This document shows positions 52,241 to 64,000 of a stretch of 64,000 bases of DNA, in pieces; positions within the stretch are counted from its first letter, which is position 1; each line of letters begins with the position of its first letter. Location: positions 20,615,745 to 20,679,744 of the forward strand of contig CM068322.1 in the NCBI GenBank assembly GCA_034766995.1. The letters run 5' to 3'. The notes beneath the pieces are model-generated. The model had not been told where the DNA came from. It was given only the letters and a program-made list of their open reading frames with translations, and did no database searches. Source of the DNA: Acanthacorydalis orientalis (Eukaryota; Arthropoda; Insecta; Megaloptera; Corydalidae). A program made the translations under genes and the position numbers.

Positions 52241-54166
52241 AAAAACGTGTGGGTATTTGAATATTATGCAGTTTGTACATTATGTAGTTACACAACGTTT
52301 ATAGCTACGTACATCTGAATTTTGTACACTTTCATCAGAGAAATGTTCTTTTCAGAAATAAGAATTTTAATACAAAACTATAAAAGTACATAAAAGAATA
52401 TATCATGTACTGTACTGTATTATTTGCTAACATAAATTATACGAGCGGAAATACTAAATTTCAGAATACTCTAATTCTTCTTCTCTGTTTATGTAAAATA
52501 TGATTGTAAACTAAATGTAAAAAATATAAATATTGAAATTATATAAGTGTATAGTAATTATTCGTCAAAAATGATTTGTATTTAAATAAAAATCTCCGAA
52601 TTTGTACCTTTAAGAATTGTCTTTCATCGTAACTAATATCTGAATTTACACCATCTACAGATTTGCACTTAGTTCTAAGATTTCAAAAGATACTAATGTG
52701 TCAATGGTTATGGAACAAGATTTAGTGAATAATCCAACAATAAGAACCCAGTAGATAGGCATGCGTCATTTTTAATTTTTAAATATTACTGATTTTGTAA
52801 ATATACATGTGTATAGTCTAAAGAAACCTTCAAGTGATTCGTAAACAAAATTATTGTTGGCAGTTTTCTGATACAGTTATATATAAAAAATATTTAAATC
52901 TCTGAAATAGATTGAAAGTAGGAATCAGTAAATGTTAAAGCTCCGGTTCTTCGTAAATCTTGGCTATACAAGTATATACACAATTGTAGTTATATAATTA
53001 TTCTACTTATAATCATTATAATTGTAAGTTTGTATATTTGTGATCTTGTTGATACGTTGTTCTGAGGGTCTGTCATTTTCGCTCACTTGAGTTTCTATTG
53101 CCCATAGTAGATAACAGCAATTAAGTGATCCAAAAGGGTCAAGTCTACCAGCATAAAATCGACATGATTTTGTACACAGATTTCTGGGGGGGGTGTTCCC
53201 ATATTTTGTTAGTGAATTAAAATCGAATATTTGTTTGATTTCTGTGTTAAAAAATTTAAATTGTTTCCTTATATCGAATTTTTAGTAATCTGTATTCAAA
53301 ATAATATTCGATTTTTGATCAGATAATAAATTAAATAAATGAATAAGAATAAATTTAATTACAACCGTCAAATATTACCATTATATGTTTACCTTATAAA
53401 GAAAATTTCAAACTTATTATTTTATTTTAACTGTTTTTTATTGTTTCCATTTGATTATTTTTGCAATTAAATAAAAAAAGTTGTTTATTAACAAAGTTGA
53501 ATGTATTTCCTGTAAAGTGAATTAGCCGCAGTGTTAATTTTATTCTGAGCAGATTATGTTGTTTGTTTCAAATAATTTGGTACAAAATTCAAATTTTATA
53601 TAAAAAAAACTATTACAAATTCACTGTTATCTATGCACATGAAAACACACCCCATACTAATGAACGCATACAACATAGACAAGGTGCATAGAATGTGTTA
53701 TCGAGTGTAACTATGCCAGTGTTGTTATAAAACAATTGCCAATTTACAGACACTGTCATTTGTTTTAATTGGAACGTGTTCGTTTGGAACGAAGATACGT
53801 TTGTGTGATATAAATGCAGTTTAATGTTTTGTGAACGCGGTTTATATTCTATAACTAGCGACTAAATTTACAATTCATTCGTATATTTGTTGTACAAAGA
53901 GGAAAAATACTAGTAATATATTTAAAACCGTATTGTATTCGTCAAAAGTATGTTTTAATGCTTTGGAAATACGAAAAGGAAATGTGTATAGAATTGTTTA
54001 ATGAAATCATGTATATATATATATATATATAAATCCAATTTATGGCACATAAATTAATTAAAAAAGATGTTAAAATTTTGTAACAAAATTTTGTGTATGA
54101 CACAAAAAAATGTTTAATTCGATATATATTTTTCATGAAAGTTTTCAGATTATACTGTGTGTTCAA

Positions 54167-54167
<1 letters not shown>

Positions 54168-54240
<73 letters not shown>

Positions 54241-54252
54241 ATATATATATAT
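54168..54252. repeat. Compound (TA)n(TG)n(TA)n microsatellite
   Basis: About 29 TA, 6 TG, then 7 TA. A short TA tract also lies at 54009-54030. Confidence 0.95.
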
Positions 54253-54974
54253 AAAGAAAAAATCGTGTGTTTAATAATTATTATTTTTGTCCTTTAAATA
54301 AATAACAAAGTAAAATGATTTCAAATATTTTTGTTAGTCTTTTTCATTAATATTTTTATACATTATTCTTAAGTATTAAACATTTAATTAATTAAATATA
54401 ATTTAAATTACTTTTGGTGACTATTCATATATATATTGGACTATTATCAATATTTATGTTTTTTAAAGAACTCAAAATTTTCTTCCTAATTTCCATGACT
54501 AATTTGTTTATGATTTTTTTAAAGTATCTTTTAATCGTGGGTTTTTACATTACAATTATATTTAAATTTTAATAAATTACTTCTATTGTGGAATTTCTAG
54601 ATTTTTTTCGTTTATATTCTTAAAAATGTTCAGTTGCATTGACGAATAGTTAAAGTAATACGTTAATATTTGATTTGAGAAAATGCACAGAAATACGTAC
54701 TTTTTTTTGTTTTTGTAACAGAGAGTAGCGAGTCTCGGTTTAAGTTCAGAACCAGTCAAAATACTAGGAAAAAATTAACATTTTTTAACAATATGCTAAG
54801 ATCTTGAATAAAATTTTTCTGTAGGTCAATAAATAAGCCCAGAAAGAGGTATATAGAGAGGAATAAAATTAGTATAATATAAAATACTTTGAGAAAGTAA
54901 GAAAAAGAATAGAATTTAATTATTCAAATTGGAGAAATTAAAAAGAGACATTTGTTCTGTATCAGACTGTTGAT

Positions 54975-54976
<2 letters not shown>

Positions 54977-55064
<88 letters not shown>
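54977..55064. repeat. (TA)n array, uninterrupted
   Basis: About 43 perfect TA units, the longest pure run in the window. Confidence 0.97.
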
Positions 55065-55068
<4 letters not shown>

Positions 55069-55423
55069 AGTAGAAAGATTGTCGAAACAAACAAAACTTT
55101 TTCACAAAATAAAAAAAATAAGTATGATAGATACAAAGTTATAAATATATATTGACGTTATAATTGTAAAATATGGACGTTTAATTAGAATTTATTTTCT
55201 ACGAGTTTGAAAAGTGAGATTTATCTCTGATGAGTATAGTGTTATTTGAAAAACTGACATTTTATTTTGTCGTAATTCAAGTTATTATGTTAACATCTCA
55301 TCGATGAAAACATCTACTTCACTGCCAATCTCGTTCAATCACAAAGCCTTCGTTTACATTTTAAGACATGTACCACATTATAAATGTTCGTTCTTTAAGA
55401 CTGTATTTGTATGCTGACACTTA

Positions 55424-55505
55424 CCTGAGAGTTTGAAAACTGGTAATTTCACTTTGCCATTGTGACAACAGTAAATATAACGTTTCAATGTTATTGATGT
55501 TTTAT
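55424..55505 (-). other. Possible Helitron protein fossil or small exon
   Basis: On the minus strand an open stretch reads ITLKRYIYCCHNGKVKLPVF. CCHNGKVKLP resembles the CC-x-x-GKV-x-LP motif in the N-terminal region of Helitron Rep/helicase proteins (known family motif, recalled without a search). The stretch is also bounded by an acceptor-like TTATATTACAG above 55505 and a strong donor, CTCAG followed by GTAAGTG. Neighbouring sequence does not continue the match. Either an old Helitron scrap or a small exon would fit. Confidence 0.35.
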
Positions 55506-56158
55506 TCTGTAATATAATACCTTATCTAATTAAATGAATCTACATCACTTAGATTTGCACAAAGTAAAATAACGAAATGTTGTTATTGCGGTATTTGTTT
55601 GTTTATTACTTGTTTATAACCTAGCTTTTTAATAATTCTATTTTTATATACGAGCAAACTATTTATATATTGTAATTAAAAAAGAAAACGCTGAAAATAG
55701 AACACTTATTTAAAATTAAACACAAATTTTAATTAACTGAATTAAATTGTTAATTTAATTATGTAGTCAGGATGATTTATGAAATCAAAATCACTAATTA
55801 TCATTTTTGTATACAACGAATGCTATACACAGGCGTACAGTTAAACAGTTTATCAAAAAAAGAACAACTATAACTTCTCTTTTAAGTTCTGTTATGAATC
55901 CCTCGTATAATATTCGCTTTACTAACACAAAACTACATAATATATACATAACCACCTACGTTATTTTCATTATTATATATCCACAGTTATATAATGCTAC
56001 AGGGAATTTCAACGTACATATGAATTTATATACAATTTTCACAAATCTTAGTTTTAAATATTTTCTACAAGTTAATATTTATAGAACATTGTTTGTTTAA
56101 CAGAAAATGTACGAGGTATTCAATTTTCGATGAACACTTGTTGAAAATTTTATTAATT

Positions 56159-56177
56159 CATATATATATATATATAT

Positions 56178-56257
<80 letters not shown>
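56159..56257. repeat. (TA)n array
   Basis: About 99 bp, with one CATACA interruption at 56181. Confidence 0.96.
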
Positions 56258-56258
<1 letters not shown>

Positions 56259-56679
56259 GTATATAAATATAATAGAACATTTTAACATCAGGAAAATATT
56301 TGTTGTAGAACTTTAACGAACAATGTTAAAAGAGTTTTTAGATAATTTTATTATCTGTAAAAAGAAAATAATTTTTCTATTGGATATTTTTATGATGTCA
56401 AGAATAATTATTTTTTCTAATTTTTATAAAGATAAAATCGTAGGATACATGATGCAGTTGATAAATATATTTTAGTTTGAACTATGTTTTCATTATTAGC
56501 ATATTTAATAAATTAATAATAACTGATCAAAATACATATCTCGAAAAGTTAATTAATATGGTTTTTCATAATAGACGCAAAATAATAAATAAAAAGCATA
56601 TATCATCAAAGTACATTTGAAGAAATGAGTAATTACAACACATTTCTATCTGATGATATTTATTTATTCTCGTAGTTTA

Positions 56680-57130
56680 ACTGCACTTGTCATTAATGGA
56701 TGTCATTTCCTAGCATTCATACTTATGTTTCATAACTTCTATCCTTTATATTAAATGAGCTGCATACGCTTATCAGAGCAAAGCACTATTCTGCAACGCA
56801 AATGCTATTAGACAACAAAACATTTCCCATTATATAAATATCGGATGGGACGGCTGGTCATTGAACACAAACAGCACAAGTCGTTACCGGATTTACGGGC
56901 AAAGCGTTCACTGATTGCCCCAGAGCCTTAACAGTTAACGTATGTGCACCACAGCCGGCGCGCGGTTTATGTAATCAGAGGCGCGTTGCCGCAGACTAAA
57001 CGGTCACTTGTCCAGCGCTAAGTGGTTCCAATATCTTCAGCGTCAATATCAAGCCTTTATAAACTGCTATCGTTAATAGCCGGATTTCTATTTTCGATCG
57101 ATAAAGGGTTTAATCTTTAAATTTTATCCC
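56680..57130. promoter_or_regulatory. CpG-rich island with TATA-like box
   Basis: This is the most GC- and CpG-rich block in the window, including CCGGCGCGCGG near 56957 and GGCGCGTTGCCGC near 56981. TATATAAATA at 56831-56840 lies about 27 bases before TCATTG (56858-56863), the spacing of a TATA-initiator promoter on the plus strand. No open frame of note follows. An enhancer or a non-coding first exon would also fit. Given how often TATA occurs by chance here, the promoter reading is weak. Confidence 0.35.
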
Positions 57131-57737
57131 TCTGTTTCAGTCCATGATCTTTTTATGGCTTGTTTTGAAACAATCGTCCATTAAAAATGAATTTGAGAAA
57201 AATATGTCTTTAATTTGATTATTAATAGAGACATACACACAAATATATATATAAATAAATAAATATATATATATATATATATGTATGTATTTTTATAAAA
57301 TAAAAAACAAATATATATATGTCAATAAATATGTGTTAAAAATATTCCTTTTCAATTAACACCAAAAAAAGTTTTATTTTTAATTCAATTGTTTATGCAA
57401 TACTCTTATTTTCATAATAGTTCTGGGTAGTAGTTTTTATTAGAAGATAATTTTAATGAATAATAACAGATGTTTATTAAAAGCTTTAGTTAAACTCATG
57501 TGTATTAATTAGAAGCTTTACATATTAACTACTTCGTTCACTCGCCTTTAATTTTTATCATAACGGAGAGAATAAAAAAATATTTGCAGATGCAATATTT
57601 ACATAAAAAATATTTGAAAATAACGTTATAAAGCGTTTATGGATAGTTTATAAGCCAAATAATAGTTTTAGATAACACTTCTTATTTCATTAAACTTTTT
57701 GAAATATAAATCGTTTTGCATATAGCAAAATAATAAC

Positions 57738-57738
<1 letters not shown>

Positions 57739-57786
<48 letters not shown>

Positions 57787-57790
57787 CATA
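57739..57790. repeat. (TA)n array
   Basis: One TTTA interruption. A short one lies at 57263-57281. Confidence 0.94.
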
Positions 57791-58182
57791 TAATGACTTT
57801 ATAATGTTATAAAATCATTGGAATTATGTTAATAACTTAGTCATTTGTATATTAAAAAGACGCGCTATTTTTATCAACAAAATATTGAAAATTTTTATAA
57901 ATCATAAACTATGACACGACAAGAAAATTGTAGCAAGAAATGATTAAGTAGTGGAAATAATATTTAATTTGTAATATAATGATATAAAAAGTAAAATTAA
58001 GGGTAACGTTAAAGTATTATTTTTTCACTTCACATCAAAGAGTATGTTATGTCTAGAGATAAATAAATTAATAATGAAGTGAAATTTATCCAATAACATT
58101 AAAAATATAAAAATGTTAAAGGAAAAATGAATAAGTTACATTTTGTTTTAGTCAAAATTGTTGAATGTAAGATATTATATGT

Positions 58183-58185
58183 ATA

Positions 58186-58221
<36 letters not shown>
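58183..58221. repeat. (TA)n array bordering the pogo-like element
   Basis: Its last TA serves as the left target dinucleotide of the 58222 element. Confidence 0.94.
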
Positions 58222-58798
58222 CACCGTATATCTAGGAGTACAAGATCCATTTGGACATCAAAAAATTGGTTCTAATTTTCGGGTGCGTCTTATACAGCAG
58301 GGATAAAAATTATAAGTTCATATATTAGGATGTGGGGGAAGAGTCTCTCCTAAATACCATGTAAATAGAGAAGTGAACATTTTATTTATATTATTGTATA
58401 CATTTATTTAAACAAGTATATTTTATTTACGTTATTATGTATATTGGTACATTATTATTAGTATAAATAAATTTACATGAAAAAAAACAATCATTAATTT
58501 TCATCATTGAATTGCCATAATTAGGTCATTTGGAATAGTCGGTAATAAAAAGTAATAAACAGACCTTTTGTTCGATAGAGGGTTGATCGATGAATTTGCT
58601 ATAGTAACGAATACATAATACCTATATACATAATATATAATACCTTTGGAATTTCCCATTTAGAAATCTACCTATTAAAATTATTTTATTATTATCATGC
58701 GTCTTATATCACCAGTATACGAAAAAATTGAAAAAAATCGTTTTAAATTCAACTGCATCTTATACGTAGGGGCATTCTATACGTGGAGATATACAGTA
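58222..58798. mobile_element. pogo/Tc1-like miniature inverted-repeat element
   Basis: The 577-bp interval begins CACCGTATATCTAGGAGT and ends, read on the other strand, TACTGTATATCTCCACGT, with TA on both sides (58220-58221, 58799-58800). The left boundary is the last repeat of a (TA)n array. The motif TGCGTCTTATA occurs near 58284 and 58699, and TGCATCTTATA near 58754, a subterminal repeat pattern. No transposase frame is present. The superfamily call rests on the TA duplication and the CAGTATA-like end, so pogo is likely but not certain. Confidence 0.75.
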
Positions 58799-59151
58799 TA
58801 TAGTATTATATGAAACTTGTTTTAAATTGGATAAAACGAGAAAATAAGTTTATGCTTTATTTTAAGTTTAAACTCATAAATCACATTTGTGGTTCATATA
58901 GCAAAACCTTTCAAAAACATCTTTATTCTTTATTAAAATACTAAAGACTGAAGATGTTCACATAAACTAATTTTATTAAAAAAGTCTGTGTTTTGTAAAT
59001 TTATATGATGTATGTCTCTGGCAGGTTGCTTTTCATCTCCAACAACTACTAATTTCATAAATATTTAATATTATTATTCAAAAATAACAGTAAGTGGTTA
59101 AATACAAAGTATGCTATACAGTTTTAGGGATGATTTTATGTATTAGATGTA

Positions 59152-59560
59152 TAAATTAATACGGTGCCTTTTTTATAGAAAATGAATGTTTATCGAAAAA
59201 TGGAATATATTTCAATCTTTAACAGATCTCCCATTAGTTTACATAATTTTGCTTCATCTGTCAGGTATCTCACGTATCTTTTATCAAAAAACTTGATGTA
59301 TTTTCTTGCATGTTTTTGAGTCACAAAATTCTCCCCCAAAGCTAAAAAAAATCATTTCCGCGACATTGGTGGTCTTTTTTTTTCAATGTCTAATGTGTTG
59401 CATTTCGGACGCAATTGTGAGTTTATTCTAACTGCTTGACCAAGATATTTAGTGTTTTTAAATTTAATACTGGCAGTTCAAAATCTTTAAATGACAAGGA
59501 AATATTTTCATTTAAAACAGAGTTATGATTTAATCACTATAAAGGTAGCGAGTTAATTTT
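59152..59560 (-). mobile_element. Family A mariner miniature, copy 4
   Basis: A 409-bp member with both ends preserved and TA on each side (59150-59151, 59561-59562). The plus-strand left end is TAAATTAATACGGTGCC, and the right end, on the other strand, reads AAAATTAACTCGCTACC. Internal sequence such as ACTCTGTTTTAAAT and TTTAGCTTTGGGGG-like tracts lines up with copies 1 and 3, with about 100 bp less in the middle. Confidence 0.85.
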
Positions 59561-60010
59561 TACACAAAATACATTAAACTAAAACTTATTTCATATTAAA
59601 TTGTAAGGTAATAATAATTATTATTATGAATTAACCTTTAAAATACACTAAAGAAGAAAATAATGAGTATTTAATGTTTATCTAGACGCTGAAAGACAGT
59701 GAATAAAAAAGACAAAACTTTTAGACTAATTACAAATTTTCTAAATTATTTTTTACTTGCCTTACATTATAAAAAAGGATGATGTAAAATGTATCATTAG
59801 TTTGTAAAATGTATCGTTAAATGATTATTAGTTTGGATTTTCGTTAATGGACAATGCCATCATCTTCAGAGCGCGAAGATACTATAAATTATTAATTGTA
59901 AATTGTTAATTTTTAAGAATATTTAATTAAAAGAATTTCTTTATATAATGTTTTTAATTTAACTAATTGTTTAGTGATATCGAAAAATATTGTTAAGTAA
60001 GAAAAATTGT

Positions 60011-60012
60011 CA

Positions 60013-60084
<72 letters not shown>

Positions 60085-60146
60085 ATATATATATATATAA
60101 ATATATATGGGTGTGTGTATGTATATATATATATATATATATATAC
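60011..60146. repeat. Compound (CT)n(TA)n(TG)n(TA)n microsatellite
   Basis: (CT)9 passes into (TA)n with GT and CC interruptions, then GGTGTGTGTATG, then (TA)n again. Confidence 0.95.
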
Positions 60147-60931
60147 ATTCATGAAAAAAAATCAATCACAATAAATTAATCAACGTTAATACATATTGTA
60201 TATTCGGACCAACGTATACACAATTCCACTCTGTTACCTTCATTTTACACTGTCGACAACAACCATCCGATTGTTACAGTACGCCAGGAATAATTAGATT
60301 CCTTTGTCGTTACACCCCAATGTGGCTATATGTGATGTAGTGGTACAGTACTGAGGCTAGTGAATACATTGTATATTCAATGTTAAGCAGTCCATACCCT
60401 AAAGCAATTTGTTTCACAGTTGAGACTATAAATGTGACGTTTTGGTTTATAACGCTTAGATCTACAATAGACTATTATTGTATATAAATATTTTCTACAC
60501 GCATAGATGTTTCAAAATAACGTATATTGAAAAATTGTATAATGCTTTTAAATTAACTTCAATGACGTATCTATGTAAATAGCAGTTTGGTTGTAAAATA
60601 ATGGCATATTTAACAAAGTGTTCCCTATATAAGAAATTAATAAACTTTACTATATAAGAAGTAAAATTATGACACGTACTTTACGAAATCCTTTTTAATT
60701 AAATATAATATACATGCCATTTTTTATTAATAGAAAATGTATTTATAAAATAAATTTCATTTTACAAATAAGTATTGTTTTAACAATTAGTAAATATTTA
60801 ATATCAATACCTCAATGCTGAATTTTATTCTACAATAATTAAGTTAGAAGAATATGTACATTAAATTTTTGACTAAAATAATGTATTTTCATATAATATA
60901 AATAGACTGTTATAAGAACACTATTAAAATT

Positions 60932-60977
60932 ACATATATATATATATATATACATACATACATATATATATATATAC

Positions 60978-61034
<57 letters not shown>

Positions 61035-61040
61035 TGTATA
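60932..61040. repeat. Interrupted (TA)n array
   Basis: About 109 bp, with CATACATACA and ATACATATATACA interruptions in the left half and a pure right half. Confidence 0.95.
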
Positions 61041-61291
61041 TGTGTATAGATATGAAATATTAATAGATGGTCTTTATTCAAGAAACATTTCTATCTCAAA
61101 AATATAAGCACGAATAGAATTTAGTTGTTATATTTGATACCATTCTGTTATTTAATAAAAAAATATTATAAAAGTTGGTGTTAGAATATTACAGAATGAA
61201 AGATAAGAAAAGGTTATTTTAGATATTTTTGTTTTCAGATTGTATTTTTAGATCATAAAATAATTTTTTATAAAAAGTAAAAAAAAAACAA

Positions 61292-61292
<1 letters not shown>

Positions 61293-61341
<49 letters not shown>
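61293..61341. repeat. (TA)n array
   Basis: Pure, about 24 units. Confidence 0.95.
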
Positions 61342-61342
<1 letters not shown>

Positions 61343-61877
61343 CGATATTCCCATGAGCTCGAAAACTAACAGGAACATTCTTATAAGATATCAAGAATCA
61401 TACTGCCCGAGAGATTTCCACATAACTACGATAAAAACATTATTACATACAAGCAAAACTTTTTGTATATGGTCTGCTTTATTCCTATTACTACTACTAC
61501 TACGACTACTTATCTGGAGTGTGAAGAACACAAACCCCCACACTCGAATGTCTTTCATACCGCAAGCGGACCGTGTGAAGGTTAGGTCAGCAGCTTTCAT
61601 CTCTGGTTTCAGCAAAAGGCGATGTATACGTTAGTGCCATCGTTAATCCATATTATGGATGGCAATGTATGTAATCTGATCGGAAATCAGAATTAGCTTA
61701 ATAGAATATGAATAAATTTGTAGTATTAAGACTATTGTTTAAAGACAAATATTTAAATCGTTTTGTATTAGTGATGATTTTACATGAATTATGTTCTGTT
61801 TGATTGATATGAGTTGAATTTATATTACAAATAAAAAAAGTGAATTGGCATAATTAATATGAGAAGTATTTCCATTC

Positions 61878-61878
<1 letters not shown>

Positions 61879-61932
<54 letters not shown>
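61879..61932. repeat. (TA)n array
   Basis: Pure, about 27 units. Confidence 0.95.
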
Positions 61933-61935
<3 letters not shown>

Positions 61936-62342
61936 GTGTTTATATATATTTGAGTGTACGTGTGTACCTAAAGAAAAAAAGAATTTAATAAAAAAAAGTT
62001 AATATGAAAATATGAGAATTCATTAAATCATTACGGAATTTAATTATGAATTATAATTTCATTGTTTCAATTACATTGAACACATTTATTATGAATATTT
62101 AATATTACGATTAAATACACAGATCGGAGTGAAATATATTTAAATTTTGCAATCGACGTTGTTGATTTTCTACAATATTAATATTTTGAAATTGAAATTA
62201 GATAAATATGAAATTTTCAATTACTGTTTATGAAATGTTATTATTGGTATAATTATTTTTATTTGTATTTTATAACATTATTAAATATAACTAAACTTTG
62301 TACATCACGTACGTTATGTATATGTGGGATAAAATGTATGCT

Positions 62343-62376
<34 letters not shown>

Positions 62377-62483
62377 ATTTAATTAATATTTGTTCAATCA
62401 ATAACTTTAATTTTTGGTTGTAGAACTAATTATATTTCTGGTATAATTTTTGGTTCATTATAAATAGTTATTATATTTTATTT

Positions 62484-62487
<4 letters not shown>

Positions 62488-62547
<60 letters not shown>
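62488..62547. repeat. (TA)n array
   Basis: Pure, about 29 units. A short one lies at 62344-62364. Confidence 0.95.
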
Positions 62548-62549
<2 letters not shown>

Positions 62550-62637
62550 AAAAAGCGAGAGTGAGAGATATGAATCATTTATTTAAAACAAGGAATAATA
62601 AAAAACCTTATATTCTCAAAATAAAGATTTGAAACTG

Positions 62638-62715
62638 TGGTTAAGTTCACTTTTGACTCACAATCGACAAACATTTTTGCTAATCAAAAATATTAAATCA
62701 TTTATTATTGACCAT
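62638..62715 (+). repeat. Dispersed repeat R, copy lacking its 3' end
   Basis: GGTTAAGTTCACTTTTGACT, CGACAAACATTTTTGCTAAT and AAATCATTTATTATTGACC match the 5' and middle parts. Confidence 0.5.
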
Positions 62716-63307
62716 TGTGTGTTATTCATGCGAATTTAGCTGGCTGCACAAGAACCTTTTCTGTAGAGTAATGAAATATAGATGCTTAAATCGAATAATT
62801 TGGTTGTAGTACTATTTATTATGAGTGTCAATTTGTTTCTTATCTTTGAAAAAGAGAAAAAATAATTTTATTTAAACATAACTGATAAGGTAATATAAAC
62901 ATTGACTTCATATATTTTGTACAATCAGTGATCATAAGTAATCATTACATTTCGTGAAATGGAGAGGTTAGAGCAGCGATAAGCTATTAATCCATGAAGG
63001 TATTGGATTAGATCAGAGTCTCACGCCAAGTACTGAACTCATGACCTCTTACAATACGCCAACAGCATTTAACAATTACGAACAACTAATTTTAGCCATG
63101 TTAGTAATTGCCCGTTGATTGTTGCAAGTAACCATGGCGGTTTGCTGCAATGTAGATATAAAGAGCTCGGTGTGGTAGGACGACTACGGTATTATTACTC
63201 CCACACATGCGATAGCGGTGTATATTAAAGCTTGCACGGTCGGCACATTCCTTCTACAATCCACGCATTTGTAATAAATTCATTTGTTGAATTTGCTTAT
63301 CTTACTA

Positions 63308-63361
63308 TACATATATATATATATATATATACATACATACATGCATATATACATACATATA

Positions 63362-63409
<48 letters not shown>

Positions 63410-63424
63410 AATATATATATATAC
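63308..63424. repeat. Interrupted (TA)n array
   Basis: About 117 bp with CATACATACATG near 63330 and TAAATA at the right end. Confidence 0.95.
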
Positions 63425-64000
63425 ATAAATTCTGATCAGTGCTTCTGTACACAAATGTTACTCAATGCGTATATATTTATGTATATGAAGTCAGTAAACC
63501 CACGCAGATGATCGAAAATTCTGTAATTATATTGTTATTTTACATAAACCTTTGCATGTTTTCAGTAAGACATATACCTATTCTCATTAATTTACGAATT
63601 CGAAATAAATTCACTTATACCATTTTGTGTATTAAATTATACCTTTAAATACTGAATACATTTGTTATGTTTAATAAATATTCTCTTATATGCTTCGAGT
63701 TTGTTATAATAAATTTGTTATACAAACATTAACTTATTTATACTTAACATTAGATTCATGAAAAACTGACTGTTTTGTTTATTTTAGAATAAAATTATTA
63801 ATATCATAAGAAAGTATGGAAAGAATTTACCAATGTAACCTTTTAGCAGATATAAAAAATAACCACATAAATTGAATTGAAAAAGTATAAAGTTGTATTT
63901 TCTTTTCAAGTTGTCAATTTTTTAAACATTTTCAAAGAAAACTTTAATGTATATATATATATGTGTGTGTGTATGTGCCTGTATTTACATTTATTCACAA

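Larger units (their letters stand above)
51537..54976. other. Non-coding A+T-rich stretch
   Basis: Mostly featureless. 53040-53200 is GC-richer and contains a G8 run near 53186. One diverged repeat R copy. No gene seen. Confidence 0.6.
59563..64000. other. Non-coding stretch with dense microsatellites
   Basis: GC rises at 60200-60430, 61350-61640 (a 93-codon plus frame and 74-codon minus frame over the same bases, neither recognised; a (CTA)n-like tract at 61485) and 62990-63250 (CCATGGCGG, GAGCTCGGTGTGGTAGG). No gene assigned. Confidence 0.55.

Noticed and set aside
61353..61634. 93-codon plus and 74-codon minus frames
   Set aside because: They overlap on opposite strands without recognisable motifs, so neither can be preferred.

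Overview
The window is nuclear DNA of an insect, very A+T-rich (about four fifths A+T by eye), and almost all of it is non-coding. The one confident host coding feature is a single minus-strand exon at 36912-37134. It encodes the second half of an immunoglobulin domain of the Dpr family (defective proboscis extension response), closest by motif to the Drosophila Dpr8/9/21 type. The organism is a probable hymenopteran (bee or ant-like), inferred from the Dpr exon, the base composition, the dominance of decayed mariner transposons and the apparent lack of retrotransposon coding sequence. Order-level placement is tentative.

Layout. 1-9.7 kb: A+T-rich spacer, one full-length but dead mauritiana-type mariner (2717-3986) and many (TA)n arrays. 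9.7-11.6 kb: a mariner-derived miniature element and a 454-bp tandem duplication. 14-19 kb: the longest interrupted (TA)n array, a hAT miniature element with an 8-bp target duplication, and a second copy of the mariner miniature family. 22-31 kb: several higher-GC islands without recognisable genes, a mariner fragment, and a full-length dead mariner of the DETW type. 31.6-51.5 kb: three copies of a cecropia-type mariner that keeps the DNA-binding region and lacks the whole catalytic region, the Dpr exon, a third copy of the mariner miniature family, and a deleted DETW-type mariner. 52-64 kb: dense (TA)n arrays, a CpG-rich island, a possible Helitron fossil, a pogo-like miniature element and the fourth mariner miniature.

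Interpretation. The window is best read as introns of a Dpr gene transcribed right to left. The exon starts in phase 0 and ends in phase 1, and I found neither the preceding exon (first half of the Ig domain) nor the next one (second Ig domain), so the flanking introns would each be at least about 27 and 36 kb. This is an inference. Three things shape the rest: at least ten mariner-related insertions from five lineages, two of which spread as internally deleted families; well over fifty (TA)n tracts of 20-190 bp, roughly one per kilobase; and a weakly conserved dispersed repeat of about 100 bp seen in nine copies. Several islands of higher GC and CpG content stand out and are candidate regulatory or transcribed sequences. 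I saw no tRNA, rRNA, CRISPR array or bacterial-type gene.
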